NCBI GenBank assembly: GCA_020809705.1
Contig: CP085831.1
Location: 744,001-808,000 of the forward strand
Direction: 5' to 3'
Source of the DNA: Calonectria ilicicola
Taxonomy: Eukaryota > Ascomycota > Sordariomycetes > Hypocreales > Nectriaceae
Length of the DNA: 64,000 nt
Of the stretch, positions 11,058-22,645 are shown one piece after another (position 1 is the stretch's first letter; the number at the start of each line of letters is the position of its first letter). Below the pieces are notes generated by a model, which ran no database searches, was not told where the DNA came from, and saw only the letters and a list, made by a program, of their open reading frames with translations. The position numbers were made by a program, and so were the translations under genes.

Positions 11058-12538
11058 ATGACTTCCAACGTCTACTCAGAAGCTGAATGGACTCGGATGC
11101 GCCCGCACATCGTAAAACTCTATACGGAGGAGGAAAAGCCTCTCAAACAAGTAGCTGAGATTATGAGCCAAACTCATGGCTTTCGTCCCACGTAAGTAGC
11201 CAATCAAGAAAATGACCCAAAAGTAACCTAACTTCGTTTGCTAAATGTTCCACTAGGCTGAGGATGTACACATATCGGATCCAGAAATGGGGGCTAAATA
11301 AATATTACAATGAATCACAAGCGGTACAGATGTACCTGTTGAAGCAAGAACGAGCTGCCAAAGGCAAAGACTCGAATTTTTATATCAACGGCAAATTAGT
11401 CGATTGGGCTCAGGTTGAAAAGTATTTGTACCGCCGCCCTGATCTTGAAAGCAAGATTCGGGCAGGAATGATAAAGTTGAGCAATTCCGTGCCTGGGATA
11501 GAATGTCTTACACCACCATCTTCCCCAGTCCATGCTTCAAACGCCCTCCGGTACACCGATGAGGTACTTCGACTGTTAAAAGGATACTACTGCGCAAGCT
11601 TTGAACATGGGACAAGAAGTACTATCGACCAACATGATGTCGCGGCTACGTTAAAGTGGTACATGACTCTCTTCCAAGCCCGAACGATGATTACGTCAGA
11701 GGCAATGCAGCTTGGGTTTCAGCTTCTTGGCCAATGTCTTGATCATCTCAAGCATATTGTTAGAGGGGAGGAAGCCACCTTAGCATTTGCTTTGTATGAC
11801 TTGACCACTCTATTCGACCAGCGACACGAAGCACTAGCGTTTGAGTTGATCCGCCATACCCACAACATGTTGAACACCATCTTTGGGGATAATCACCCTT
11901 TTGTCTGCCTGTTCCGCCGACTTGCGCGCTTATCGGAAAAGGACCGATTTGCTCTTATCGCGACCACTTCAGAGGCAATAGTTGATGACTTCAAACAACG
12001 AGATAATACCGATGTCCGAACCATGGAGCGACTCCAGTGCCACCGCTATGTGTTATTGGACTACATGGGCGGAGAGGCCCGAAGTTCAACTGCCATGTTC
12101 CCAGACATGAATGCCGAGTCACTAGACGCTACGGCAGTTTCTTACCTCTGCAGACATATTTCCCAGTCGCTAGTGGGCGGCGACTTGGAGCAAGCAGAGG
12201 CAAAATTGCCCTTAGTTTTACATTGGCTAGAGAGTCCTGCCAGTCAGCAAGATCCATGCAGGGCTGATATGCAGCTGGGGTACAGCAAGATTATGGGATT
12301 TTTAGGATTTCTTAAGAGTCAAAATATTCAACCAGGATCTCTGGGTGGTGAAGAGAGACTGGTTCCCCCAGAGGAGAGTGTTCAAAGGTTCTGTGGAGCT
12401 GTTCAAGATGATGCTAGTCAGGGTAATCCTTCAAATTTGCCAGTTCAACACGGATTTCCAGACAGCATGGGAGGTGTTGATGACGAATCGAGCCATCAGA
12501 AACCACAGAGTTCTACAAATCCCCAAAGGGACATATAG
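11058..12538 (+). CDS. Clr5-domain protein, 2 exons
   Basis: Predicted nuclear protein of 471 residues from exons 11058-11191 and 11257-12538. The 65-nt intron has a GTAAGT donor and a CCTAAC branch point. Residues 1-55 form a Clr5 domain: EWTRMRPHIVKLYTEEEKPL, LKQVAEIMSQTHGFRPT and, across the splice, LRMYTYRIQKWGLNKY. Clr5 is a helical, probably DNA-binding module found almost only in filamentous fungi, often in large paralogous sets. The middle (residues about 150-380) is helical and has no recognised domain; the last 60 residues are polar and probably disordered. The protein ends tail to tail with the Zn2Cys6 regulator, 229 bp away. Its role is unknown; transcriptional regulation or heterochromatin function is inferred from the domain only. 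Confidence 0.82.
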
Positions 12539-12767
12539 ATCGAGGTATTGAAGACTAGTAAGATCAAAACTTCCAGTAGTTGTAGGCCAAGTGCAATACG
12601 AATGAGAACCTGGGGACTATCATGTACTGCGCTTACCAACTCTCATGTAATCGGGTTAATGAAATCGCGCTCTTCGTATCAGACGATACATAAAATCAGT
12701 ATCACAATCACCTTAATTGGTACACAAAAAGTACCCTCAAACCCGCACCAAATATCCCGGGTTATTG

Positions 12768-14911
12768 CTATGTATCATGATTCGCCGAGGCAGTAGAGAG
12801 GAACCGTATCCATCTCGGGTGCAGTGGCGCTTCGAAACGGTCAAGAATAGATTGGATGTCAGAATAAGAAAGCGGACCCCTCATCGACTCTCTGAAGCCT
12901 TTGAATGAAACTACAATTGCATTAGCAACAAGAAATTCTATTTGTTGATGATACCTTGACTTACGAATCAGAAGTCTTGGAAGAGTCCAAATATTTGCAA
13001 ATTGTTCAAGGAGAAGAAGAAGTACCACCTCACAGTTTTCAAGCCCAGCAATAAGACTCGCATCTTCAAACCCTGCAAATTTCTTGTGAAGATCTACAAA
13101 TATGAGGGCGGTAAAAATGATAAAGGACATGGCTGGGTCCACGCTCAGAGAGAAAGCGCTATTCCACTGTTCAGAGATGGATGCAATATCCTGACATATC
13201 TCTAGAACCTGCTGCCAACACATCAGCCATTCCTGTCCCTCATCCAAAGCATAACACCTCATAATCACTATGAGAAGACGCGACATCAGCAAATGCAAAA
13301 CTGTGATTAGTCTTGCATGGTGGTCGGGGCGAGTTTCGTTCGAAAAGGCATTGCGGGTAGGGTTGAAGTAATTTGCTGGAAGTGCTAAGCGCAAGGTAGA
13401 GAGACGTCGCTCGGCATCTGCGAGAGAAGCGAATGTCTCGGGTGTCGGGCCCAGCATACATGTCTGTAGCGCTCGGCCAACATAACGTGTCGCGGTTGAA
13501 GTAATGATGTGAAGATTGAACAGAGACCTCTGCTGTTGGTTGCTGGTAATAGCGGGGATGAGTTCCCAAAGGCCATCCTGATGCGGTGGCAAGAATAATT
13601 TTGCGTTTTGAGAACTCTGCTGGCTCTCTGGTTGATCATCCAAATGCTGGTCGAGCACGAGAGCAGTCTTCACGAGCATTTCGTCGACCAGATACGGCGT
13701 TCCAGACGCAAGATTCACATATGTGTCGAGCCGATAGACAAACCACCATACCAGGCGCCAATCTTCGGCATCGTGAGGTTGCATGGTGCTTGGATCCAAA
13801 TCATGCCCGCGAGGTCTCCCGATGCGATCCTGGCAGTCAAGACCTATCCAATACGCCAGTCGCGTTAGTTTACCGGTCCTCATCCAAGCCTGCTGCCCAG
13901 GGAATTGATGAAACTCATAAAATGCCAGTAGACAGGCTTTGCGAAATTCGTCTAGGGATATGGAATCGCCACACATATCTTCTTGCAAAGATGCCGAACT
14001 CAACATAAAGTCGATGCGGGCGTCGAGGTCGAATCTGCTAGATGCAAAATTGAATCCCGTCAGCTTGGCGGTGATTATGAGTATGGTCAAGACAAGATCT
14101 CGACTGTATAAGGAGTCTTTGAAGCCGAGCATAAATCGAGATTTTGAGAAGATCGGAACGGCATTGTGAACCACGTCGAAAAATCTCACTATGCTACAAG
14201 CGTGAAAAGGAAGGAGAAATGTGTTAGAAATCTGATCTAGAAATTCTAGGAAGGATAATCGTACAGTTCTTCTTCTTCCTCGGGGAGGATATCAAGATGT
14301 GTCAAATGCTCGGTACCACTTGTTCCTTGAGATGGCTCAGAACCGGCTGGCGTGCTTGACTGATACGACGTAATGGATGGGGGTATTGGTGTTGTTTCCA
14401 GAGTGGGTGATTCTTCATTTGAAGGCTGGTGATTGATCGACTGATGCTGTCGTGCTGCGGATTCCAAACCGATGGCCTGATTAGTGCTGCAAAATCTCGA
14501 AAAGAGCAAGTACTGTACCATGAGACGTCTGTGCTCGCCGAGCACCACGTCGGGAGCCGCGAGCTGGACCAGGTCTGCGCCTAACTGATGAATAGGTGCA
14601 GGTATATCCACGCTGCAGGCAAGGAGAGCACGCTGGCCTCCCCAAGTCGCCTATGGCGGCTCCAGTCAGCTTCTACATTTAGTATGCATGGTCCGCGACT
14701 AGCATACACTTTACTTTCTTTCTAACTGTAACGTTAGCGAGCAGAGAATAGCAATCATGATTTTCCATGTGACTCACGAGATACAGACATCGCACACCCT
14801 GGATCCTGGCGGCAAACTTGGCATTTCACTTCCACTAGGATGTCTTAGCGCGTCGGACTCGGGAGGTGCTTCGGCATTCAAGGCCAAAGCTGGCGAAGGC
14901 GGATCCTGCAT
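12768..14911 (-). CDS. Zn2Cys6 fungal-specific transcription factor, 6 exons
   Basis: Predicted regulator of 613 residues. Exons on the minus strand are 14911-14778, 14721-14708, 14650-14519, 14454-14265, 14193-12965 and 12910-12768. The zinc cluster is assembled across three exons: CDVCIS, then KKVK from a 14-nt exon, then C-DLGRPACSPCLQRGYTC. This gives the exact C-x2-C-x6-C-x6-C-x2-C-x6-C spacing. A basic linker (RRRPGPARGSRRGARRAQ) and an acidic, Ser/Thr/Pro-rich segment follow. The large exon carries the helical fungal-specific middle homology region (FFDVVHNAVPIFSK, GKLTRLAYWIGL, DWRLVWWFVYRLDTY). The terminal intron (12911-12964, 54 nt, GCTAAT branch) is in frame and easily missed. The gene is divergent from the PDR transporter across 1.2 kb, which suggests it controls that transporter; this is inference. 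Splice choices in exons 2-4 are my reconstruction. Confidence 0.82.
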
Positions 14912-16114
14912 ATTGGGCGCTTGGAGGCCACTCTCGCTGGCTAAGATTAGCCAAGAGACACTCAGGTGAAGACAAGGAGCAGATGTTGTTCCGACTCACT
15001 CGCGGTTAGGGATGATTTGCCGAGCTGTAGAAAAATATCTTGAAGATGCGCCGAGAGGGCTAAGGGGAAAAGATGCTCCGAAACAGTGGGGTGGTTTGAT
15101 TTCGGAGCAACTTTCTGATCGCTTGAGTCGCACTAATTATGGCCAGACACGCCATGTACAGGGGTGCGACTCGGAAGCTGACGCCAATCACGACATAACT
15201 CATCTACCATCAGCTATCAAAGAGTGATGACTTATCCCACGCCATGTCGCATTCATTTTGCGTGCAAAAAAAGTACTGAATTTTATTTCATACACCGCCA
15301 TCGGAAACCGTTTATCCCAAACCCTACTCAGCAGAATTGCCACAATAGACTTTTTTCATGCATCACCAGTTAGCGAATACGCGCTTAATTGAGCGGCGTA
15401 GTTTAAGTCAGAGCTTGAAGGTTGCACTGAGATCTGGCTCGCAAATTATGGCAGGCCATTCCTCGTCCGCATCACAGCGACCTTATCTTTCAATGAAGAT
15501 CCTACTTGAAAGTTGGCAATGGCCAAATTTACAGCACCATTCTTGAACTCTAGTTTTCCTACTATTCCCTAGCTGCCCAGTAAATAAATATTACAACGTA
15601 CAACAATAGCATCAATCACTAAACAAAACAGTCCGGATGTTTTCCCCAATCGCGTATTTGTTTATTTTGTAGCTATCAAATCCCGATTGCGTGGCGTCCA
15701 AGGTGAAGAAGCCACAGGAGGATAATCCATCTTTCAAGAGGCGTATTGCAATCCGAAAAACTTCCTCGCTAACCCCTGCCGATGCCAAGCTTCGGAGGAT
15801 CCTCATCAACTTCATTCAGCCCAGCCCAGCAAAAAGACCCGCCGGTGAATAAAAAACTATCAGCTCATATTCGTCAATGGGGGCGGCTAAATATTTTTGA
15901 GATGAGACAGAAATGAACTAGCTCCGGCTTCTACACCAAAAACCTCCTTTGCGGAATCTGTCCCGATGTCATGCGATCTGGACAGGGCTGGGAATCAATC
16001 CAGTCTAAACGAGCCGCTTCATCTATAAAGCGCACGTCTTTGGACGTTCTTCAATCGGTGTGTTCAGCTATTACTCTAATAATTACTAATTGTGCTTTAT
16101 ACCTAATTATCGTC
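14912..16114. other. Shared divergent promoter region, regulator / ABC transporter
   Basis: About 1.2 kb between the divergently transcribed Zn2Cys6 gene and the ABC transporter. The short open frames here have no support. The region contains scattered CGG and CCG triplets that could serve as Zn2Cys6 binding sites, but no clearly spaced palindrome stands out by eye. Confidence 0.55.
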
Positions 16115-19100
16115 ATGAAAGAAAGCGATTCTGCGCCCGCGACGACGCCTAACCTTCAGGAATCTGAAAAGTCCAAGTACCCCCCGGATTCCCCGACGCG
16201 AGGGCTAGGCATCACTTGGAACAACTTAATTGTTCAGGCAACTGGAACAGGCGCATCCATTCACGAAAACATCGCGTCTCAGTTCAACATCTTCCACGTC
16301 CTTCAACAAGCACGACATCGACCGGCGCCGAAAACGATTCTCCATAATAGCCATGGATTTGTCAAACCGGGAGAGATGCTCCTTGTGTTGGGACGGCCTG
16401 GGTCGGGCTGCTCGACTCTTCTCAATGTCCTTGCGAATCAACGTCGGGGCTACACCTCCGTGGCGGGTGATGTCCACTACGGCAGTATGGACGCCACTGA
16501 AGCGAAGCGCTATCGCGGCCAAGTCACACTTAGTACTGAGGATGAAATCTTCTTCCCATCATTAACGGTCGAGCAAACTTTGGCTTTTGCCGCTCGTCTT
16601 AAGATTCCCGCTGGCAGTTCTTCAAAAGCCGAACACCAAACCAAGACACTGGAATTCTTGCTGAACGCACTGGGGATCGAGCACACTGCCCACACAAAGA
16701 TTGGAAACGAATTCATTCGTGGCGTGTCCGGAGGAGAGCGCAGAAGGGTATCGATCGCAGAATGTTTAACCACGCGAGGTTCTATTTACTGCTGGGATAA
16801 TAGCACTCGAGGCCTGGATGCTAGCACGTACGTCGACTTTCTTGACTGAGATTGTGCCAGCCAAAATCACCAAGCGTGCAAAATCATACTGACTAGTTCA
16901 TAGGGCACTCGCATTTATTCGAGTTCTTCGGGTTATGACAGACCAGCTGGGGCTATCGACCATTGTCACACTGTATCAGGCCGGTAACGACATCTACAAT
17001 CTCTTCGACAAGGCCCTTGTTCTCGATGAAGGCCGTCAAATATTTTATGGCCCATTGAAGGAGGCGCGCCCGTTCATGGAGGATCTTGGCTTCGTCTGCA
17101 GGGTTGGCGCCAATGTTGCCGATTTCCTGACCAGCGTGACCGTCCCAACCGAGCGTAAAATCCGTCCAGGGTACGAGCACAAATTTCCCCATGACGCGCA
17201 GGCCATCCAAAGCGAATACGAAAAATCACCAATTTACACCAAGGCGCAGCTCGAGTACAATTATCCTTCCTGCGACGAAGTGAAAAATACTACTGCGTTA
17301 TTTCAGCAAACAGTCAGGGAAGAGAAGCACCGTGGGTTGCCCAAAAATAGCCCACTGACTGTCAGCTTCATGTCACAACTGGAAGCTTGTATCATTCGAC
17401 AATACCAAATTGTGACTGGAGACAAGGTCACATTATTCACAAAACAGTTAACGGTTTTGGTGCAAGCGCTCGTTGCTGGTTCACTTTTCTACGATGCTCC
17501 AACCACATCAGCTGGCTTATTTCTCAAATCAGGAGCCCTGTTCTTTTCCATCATGTTCAACACACTGTTAGCTATGTCTGAGGTGACGAGTTCATTTTCA
17601 GGAAGGCCTGTGCTCGCGAAGCACAGGTCGTTGGCCCTGTTCCACCCTGCTGCCTTTTGCCTCGCGCAGATTGTGGTTGATATTCCGGTTATCCTCTTTC
17701 AAATCTCCATGTTCTCCTTAATTGTGTATTTTATGGTTGGTCTAACCTCGTCTGTCGGGTCCTTTTTCACATTTTGGGCCATCTTAATGGCAACAACAAT
17801 GGTAAGTAACCCGCAATCCTTAGTCTATCTATTTCTTAGCGACTTTTTGTCGCATTGCCGGCGAGTGAAGTGACACTCCGCTTATGCGCCGGGTAATGCT
17901 GGCCTATCCTATTTAAAAGTCATTTTTGTTACATATGGCGACTTAACCCCTTACTGACTTCGATTTTAACAGTGTATGTCAGCGTTGTTCCGAGCCGTCG
18001 GTGCTGCCTTCAGCAGCTTAGACAATGCTACAAAGGCATCTGGGTTAATCATCATCGCGACCGTACTATACAACGGCTACATGATCCCAAAGCCAAAAAT
18101 GCACCCTTGGTTTGTCTGGATTTTCTGGATTGACCCATTGGCATACGCATTTGATGCTTTGATGTCGAACGAGTTCCACGGCAAGACCATCCCATGCGTT
18201 GGACCCAATTTGGTCCCCCTCGGCCCGGAGTATACAAGCCCCGATCACCAGGCATGCGCAGGCGTCAATGGAGCTATACCCGGAGATAATTTTGTCTTGG
18301 GTGACAATTACCTTAAATCGATGTCGTACAACCATTCTCATCTTTGGCGGAATTTCGGCATTCTTTGGGCTTGGTGGGCGTTATTTGTGGGCGTCACGAT
18401 TTTTGCAACCTCCGAGTGGAAGTTCTCTTCTCAAGGAAATTCACCACGAATCACTCCCAGAGAAAAGTTCAAATTTACTAAGCCTGCTAAGATGGATGAA
18501 GAGTTCCAAATGAGTGACACCAATCAAGGAGCCCTAAACACGGCTTCTGGTCAGCAATCCGACCACTCCGACACGCCAGAAGGAACTCTCATCCAGAATA
18601 CTACAGTTTTCACCTGGAAGAACCTCTATTATACAGTCAAAACAAATGACGGTGAGCTCACCCTGCTCGACAATGTCCAAGGATGGGTTAAACCCGGTAT
18701 GCTTGGAGCGCTAATGGGAGCCTCTGGAGCTGGAAAAACGACACTCCTTGACGTGCTAGCCCAGCGGAAAACTGAGGGCACTATTCGTGGCTCCGTAATG
18801 GTAGATGGGCGCCCTCTTCCTGTCTCGTTTCAACGGTCGGCTGGGTATTGTGAGCAGTTCGATGTCCACGAACCTTATGCCACAGTTCGTGAAGCCTTGG
18901 AGTTCTCAGCGCTATTAAGACAGGGTCGCGATGTTCCGCGTGCTCAGAAATTGGCTTACGTTGATACCATCATGAATTTGCTTGAGCTCAATGATTTGGC
19001 CGATGTGCTGATAGGGACCGTGGGTGAAGGCTTGACTACTGAACAGAGAAAACGGGTGACCATCGGCGTCGAGTTGGTCGCCAAGCCAAGCATCCTTATT

Positions 19101-20510
19101 TTCCTTGATGAGCCAACTTCAGGTCTTGATGGACAGTCAGCATACAATACTGTGAGATTTCTCAGGAAGCTTGCTGACGTCGGACAAGCCGTTCTTGTCA
19201 CCATTCACCAGCCCTCGGCTCAGTTATTCACTCAGTTTGATACACTTTTACTTATGGTGAAAGGAGGGAAAACAGCTTATTTTGGTGACATCGGTGAGAA
19301 TGCGAGCACAATCAAGGCATATTTCGCCCGAAATGGTGCGCCATGCCCTGAAGAAGCGAATCCGGCAGAACACATCATCGATGTTGTTTCAGGCAATTTA
19401 TCACAAAGCCAGAACTGGAATAAGCTATGGCTCGACTCACCTGAACACAAGTCCGTGGAAGATGAGCTTGAATCAATTATTGCAGATGCTATAGGAAAGC
19501 CCCCAGCCACGATGGATGACGGATATGAGTTTGCCACTCCTTTATGGGAACAGATTAAGCTTGTCACCTCCCGGATGAATATTTCGCTGTTTCGTAATAC
19601 GGAATATATTAACAACAAGTTGGTTTTGCATATATTTTGTGCCTTGTACAATGGTTTCTCTTTCTGGAAACTCGGCAACTCAGTCAGTGATATGCAGTTG
19701 CGACTGTTTACCATCTTCAACTTCATCTTCGTGGCACCTGGGGTTATTAACCAGCTGCAACCACTATTCATTCAGAGACGTGATATATTCGAAACACGAG
19801 AGAAAAAGTCAAAGACATACTCCTGGGTAGCCTTTGTTAGTGCTCTCATCCTATCCGAGATTCCTTACTTGGTAATTTGCGCCGTGCTCTATTACGTTTG
19901 CTGGTACTACACAGTTGGATTCCCTGTCTCAGCCAGCCGCTCAGGATCTACACTTTTTGTCATGCTCTTATATGAAGCTGTTTACACGGGCATCGGGCAG
20001 TTCGTGGCAGCATACGCACCTAACGCAATCTTTGCTTCACTTATCAACCCTTTCGTCCTTGGTATGTTGATTATGTTTAGTGGAGTTCTCGTCCCATACG
20101 CCCAGATAACCTCATTCTGGAGATATTGGATTTACTGGCTGAATCCATTCAGCTATCTCATGGGAAGTTTGCTTGTCTTTGACTTTTGGGGCCAATCCAT
20201 CGAGTGCGATGATACTGAGTTTGCCTACTTTAACCCCCCGAATGGAACAACTTGCGGGGATTATTTGTCATCTTACCTTTCTATAAGTGGTGCTGGGGCT
20301 TCCAGTAACCTTACTAATCCACATGATGTGGTCAACTGCCGTGTCTGTCTCTACCAAGATAGCAGCGACTATCTCAAGACTCTAAACCTTGCGGAATATT
20401 ACTATGGCTGGCGAGACGCTGCGATTGTTGCCATTTTTGTTTTCAGTTCGTACGCACTCGTGTACTTGCTGATGAAATTACGCACCAAAGCATCCAAGCA
20501 GGCCCAATAA
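16115..20510 (+). CDS. Full-size PDR-type (ABCG) drug/metabolite efflux transporter, 3 exons
   Basis: Predicted plasma-membrane exporter of 1382 residues from exons 16115-16827, 16904-17801 and 17973-20510. The order is NBD1-TMD1-NBD2-TMD2. NBD1 has the degenerate Walker [10 protein letters not shown] (residues 93-101, Cys for Lys), signature [11 protein letters not shown] and an altered Walker B ([10 protein letters not shown]). This is the usual asymmetric pattern of fungal PDR proteins. NBD2 has the intact Walker [10 protein letters not shown] near residue 786 and [16 protein letters not shown], while its signature is degenerate ([11 protein letters not shown]). The membrane domains include the PDR motif segment [14 protein letters not shown] and a Cys-containing extracellular loop near the C-terminus. 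The N-terminus is short (about 70 residues before NBD1), so the ATG at 16115 is chosen. The family exports azoles, phytoalexins or endogenous metabolites using ATP. Intron 2 (171 nt) joins ATTM to CMSALF in phase. Confidence 0.94.
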
Positions 20511-21163
20511 AATTGCACATTTTCACCTTCGGATAGATTTCCTGAGTTATTCGCCAGCGAGCTGACACATTTTGTCAAATATAGACATGAAGGTAGTTCA
20601 GAGAATATGGGGAACATCCTTCTACATTTCCTACGGGATCCAGAGTTCAAATGTTACCAGAGTACCAAAACAAAGTTTAAACATATCAATCTATGCGAAC
20701 TCACTGTTCATGATTCCTTATCTTGTTTTTTCAAAAAAAAAAAAAAAATTAGACTATAAGTAGATATTTTGATCGGTCAACTAATTTCTAGAGGTATGAG
20801 GAGTGTGGGAAAAGATTGTATTTTAATTTGGTGTGGAGAGTGTATAGTTGACTTGAAAATGAGCCCTTCTGAACAGAATCATGATAATCAACTGTGATAC
20901 ACCTCATAGATATATTTAGCTGATGATCTATCAAGAAAGTACCTTGCATAAATTTGTCTATTAGTCGGCTTCATAAACAACCCCGCTTGTGTACAAAAAG
21001 ACTTTCTATCCAAAAATTGAAGACGAGCACGATATTGTTGGGAACGCGATGTATATTTCTCTAGCTACCCTTGTAACAGTCTTGGTCACCTTCGTCAAAG
21101 AGGATACTTAAGGCACCCATACTCAATATCATGTGTGATCACGCTTGCCCACCAAATACTTGT
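20511..21163. other. Convergent intergenic region
   Basis: About 650 bp between the 3' ends of the ABC transporter and the small minus-strand gene. It is AT-rich with a run of 16 A at 20733-20748. No gene is seen. Confidence 0.65.
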
Positions 21164-21540
21164 TTAAGCAAGGGTCAGGTCACCACCTAAACCCTTAATG
21201 TCTTTGATAGAAAGGGACCCCTCCGTAACAGTGCCTGGACGATGTGAGTAAATGAGCAGGTTTTATGAAATAAAGAAGTAAATCACTTACTCGTAATCGA
21301 AGCGGAGGTAACCTTTGGGAAGGTGAATCCTGTCTTAACGTTGTACGGCAAGATTTGCAAGTCGTTCTTGATAACGTGAGCGCCCACAAGGACGCCCGAG
21401 ATTGTCAGCTTCTCGCCTTGCGCGATGGTTTCGGTCGTGCCGCCTTCGAAGAGGAGCTTGACCTCCTTGACGGTCACAGCAAGGTTATTAGTGACAGGGT
21501 TGTTACCCTCAAACTTGATTTCGATCGGAGCAGCAGACAT
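21164..21540 (-). CDS. Small hypothetical protein, beta-rich, 2 exons
   Basis: Predicted protein of 106 residues from minus-strand exons 21540-21291 and 21234-21164. The 56-nt intron (GTAAGT donor, CCAG acceptor) joins ...TSASITS to TVTEGSLSIKDIKG in phase. It begins MSAAPIEIKFEGNNPVTNNL, has no signal peptide and no cysteine, and alternates hydrophobic and polar residues (VTVKEVKLLF, GEKLTISGVLVGAHVIKND), which suggests a compact beta-sandwich in the cytosol. I do not recognise the family. A TATA-like box lies about 105 bp upstream, and codon use is C/G-ending, consistent with good expression. It sits 1.1 kb from the left RIPed island. The exon structure makes it likely to be a real gene; its function is unknown. 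Confidence 0.68.
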
Positions 21541-22645
21541 TGTAAAAGGTGTGATAGCTTTTGTTTGTGTTTAGATGAGTTTGGAATGGATGCGAATTGC
21601 TTGTTGATGGCTATCTTCCTGTTGTGGGCGAACATTGGGCTGTATTTATACTCAAGCCCTGCTCTTTGATTTCAACTACGCATATTTCATATAAATCTGT
21701 TTCCCGTTACTCAACATTGACACGTCACCATATTCCGTTTAGTGTGAAGCCACTGATCTAAATCGAGTACCCAATAGGCAATGGATTTATTGAGCATTAT
21801 GACCGATTTGTAGTAGTTGAATTTCCGTTTTAAAAATATTGGTGTCTTAGAAAGACAATGCGCCGGTATCTGGAGATGAACGGGTTGAATAACCCGATGG
21901 AGGCGTCACTACTGGTCGTCTGACCCTAGCTTGCTGCAATCTTGAAACTTATTCCGCGCCCATTGAAATTCTTCCATACAGATAGCATTTACACGGCCCT
22001 TTTCCCTTCAAACAATATGAAAGAAAAGCAGAAAGGTATAATGAATTATCAATGCGTAGTGTCGTCCCCAGTCTGAGGACTTTGAGATAGGAGAATTTGC
22101 GTGTGAAATAGACTTTTGCCAAGACCTCTTCTAATCTAATTTCTATTATTCTCTACGTTTGTGCTATCACTAGTGTCATTTCCAAATATGGCTTTCATCT
22201 CAGTCCATAGAAGCACCACCTTACATAAACCGGACATATGACACAGAGGGTGTGTGCGTATAGAAGCGGTTATGGAATTGTTTGGAATATGCTTAATTCT
22301 ACACACTTTGCAATACTGATAGCTGGACTATTTTAACCTAAAAATACTTTTCATTTTTTCTCTTGTTCCCTAATCTAATAAATGGTCACAGGTGTGTGGT
22401 TCTACCAGCATCTTTATGCTTTTTGGTCCCATTATGTAACAAAATGCATATTATCGTTTGCATCCGCAAATACCTTGGCCAAGCTGGTTTGCCATTTCCC
22501 TAACGGATTGTTCATTCAAATCATTGTTTAGTTTGCAGAGCCAGTCATCATACTGAAAGCTCCTTGGATCTTTGTAACCCCACGAGTCTAAGAAGCTTGT
22601 CCCAATGGCACAGAGGACTCGGGTGAAGCCATCTTCAATTTCAAA
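21541..22645. other. Promoter of the small gene and flank of the left AT island
   Basis: About 1.1 kb. The first 130 bp hold the promoter of the small minus-strand gene. No further gene is seen. The sequence becomes steadily more AT-rich and passes abruptly into the RIPed island near 22645. Confidence 0.6.
21643..21650 (-). promoter_or_regulatory. TATA-like box of the small hypothetical gene
   Basis: On the minus strand this reads TATAAATA, about 105 bp before the ATG at 21540. That spacing fits a fungal core promoter. There is no experimental support. Confidence 0.5.
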
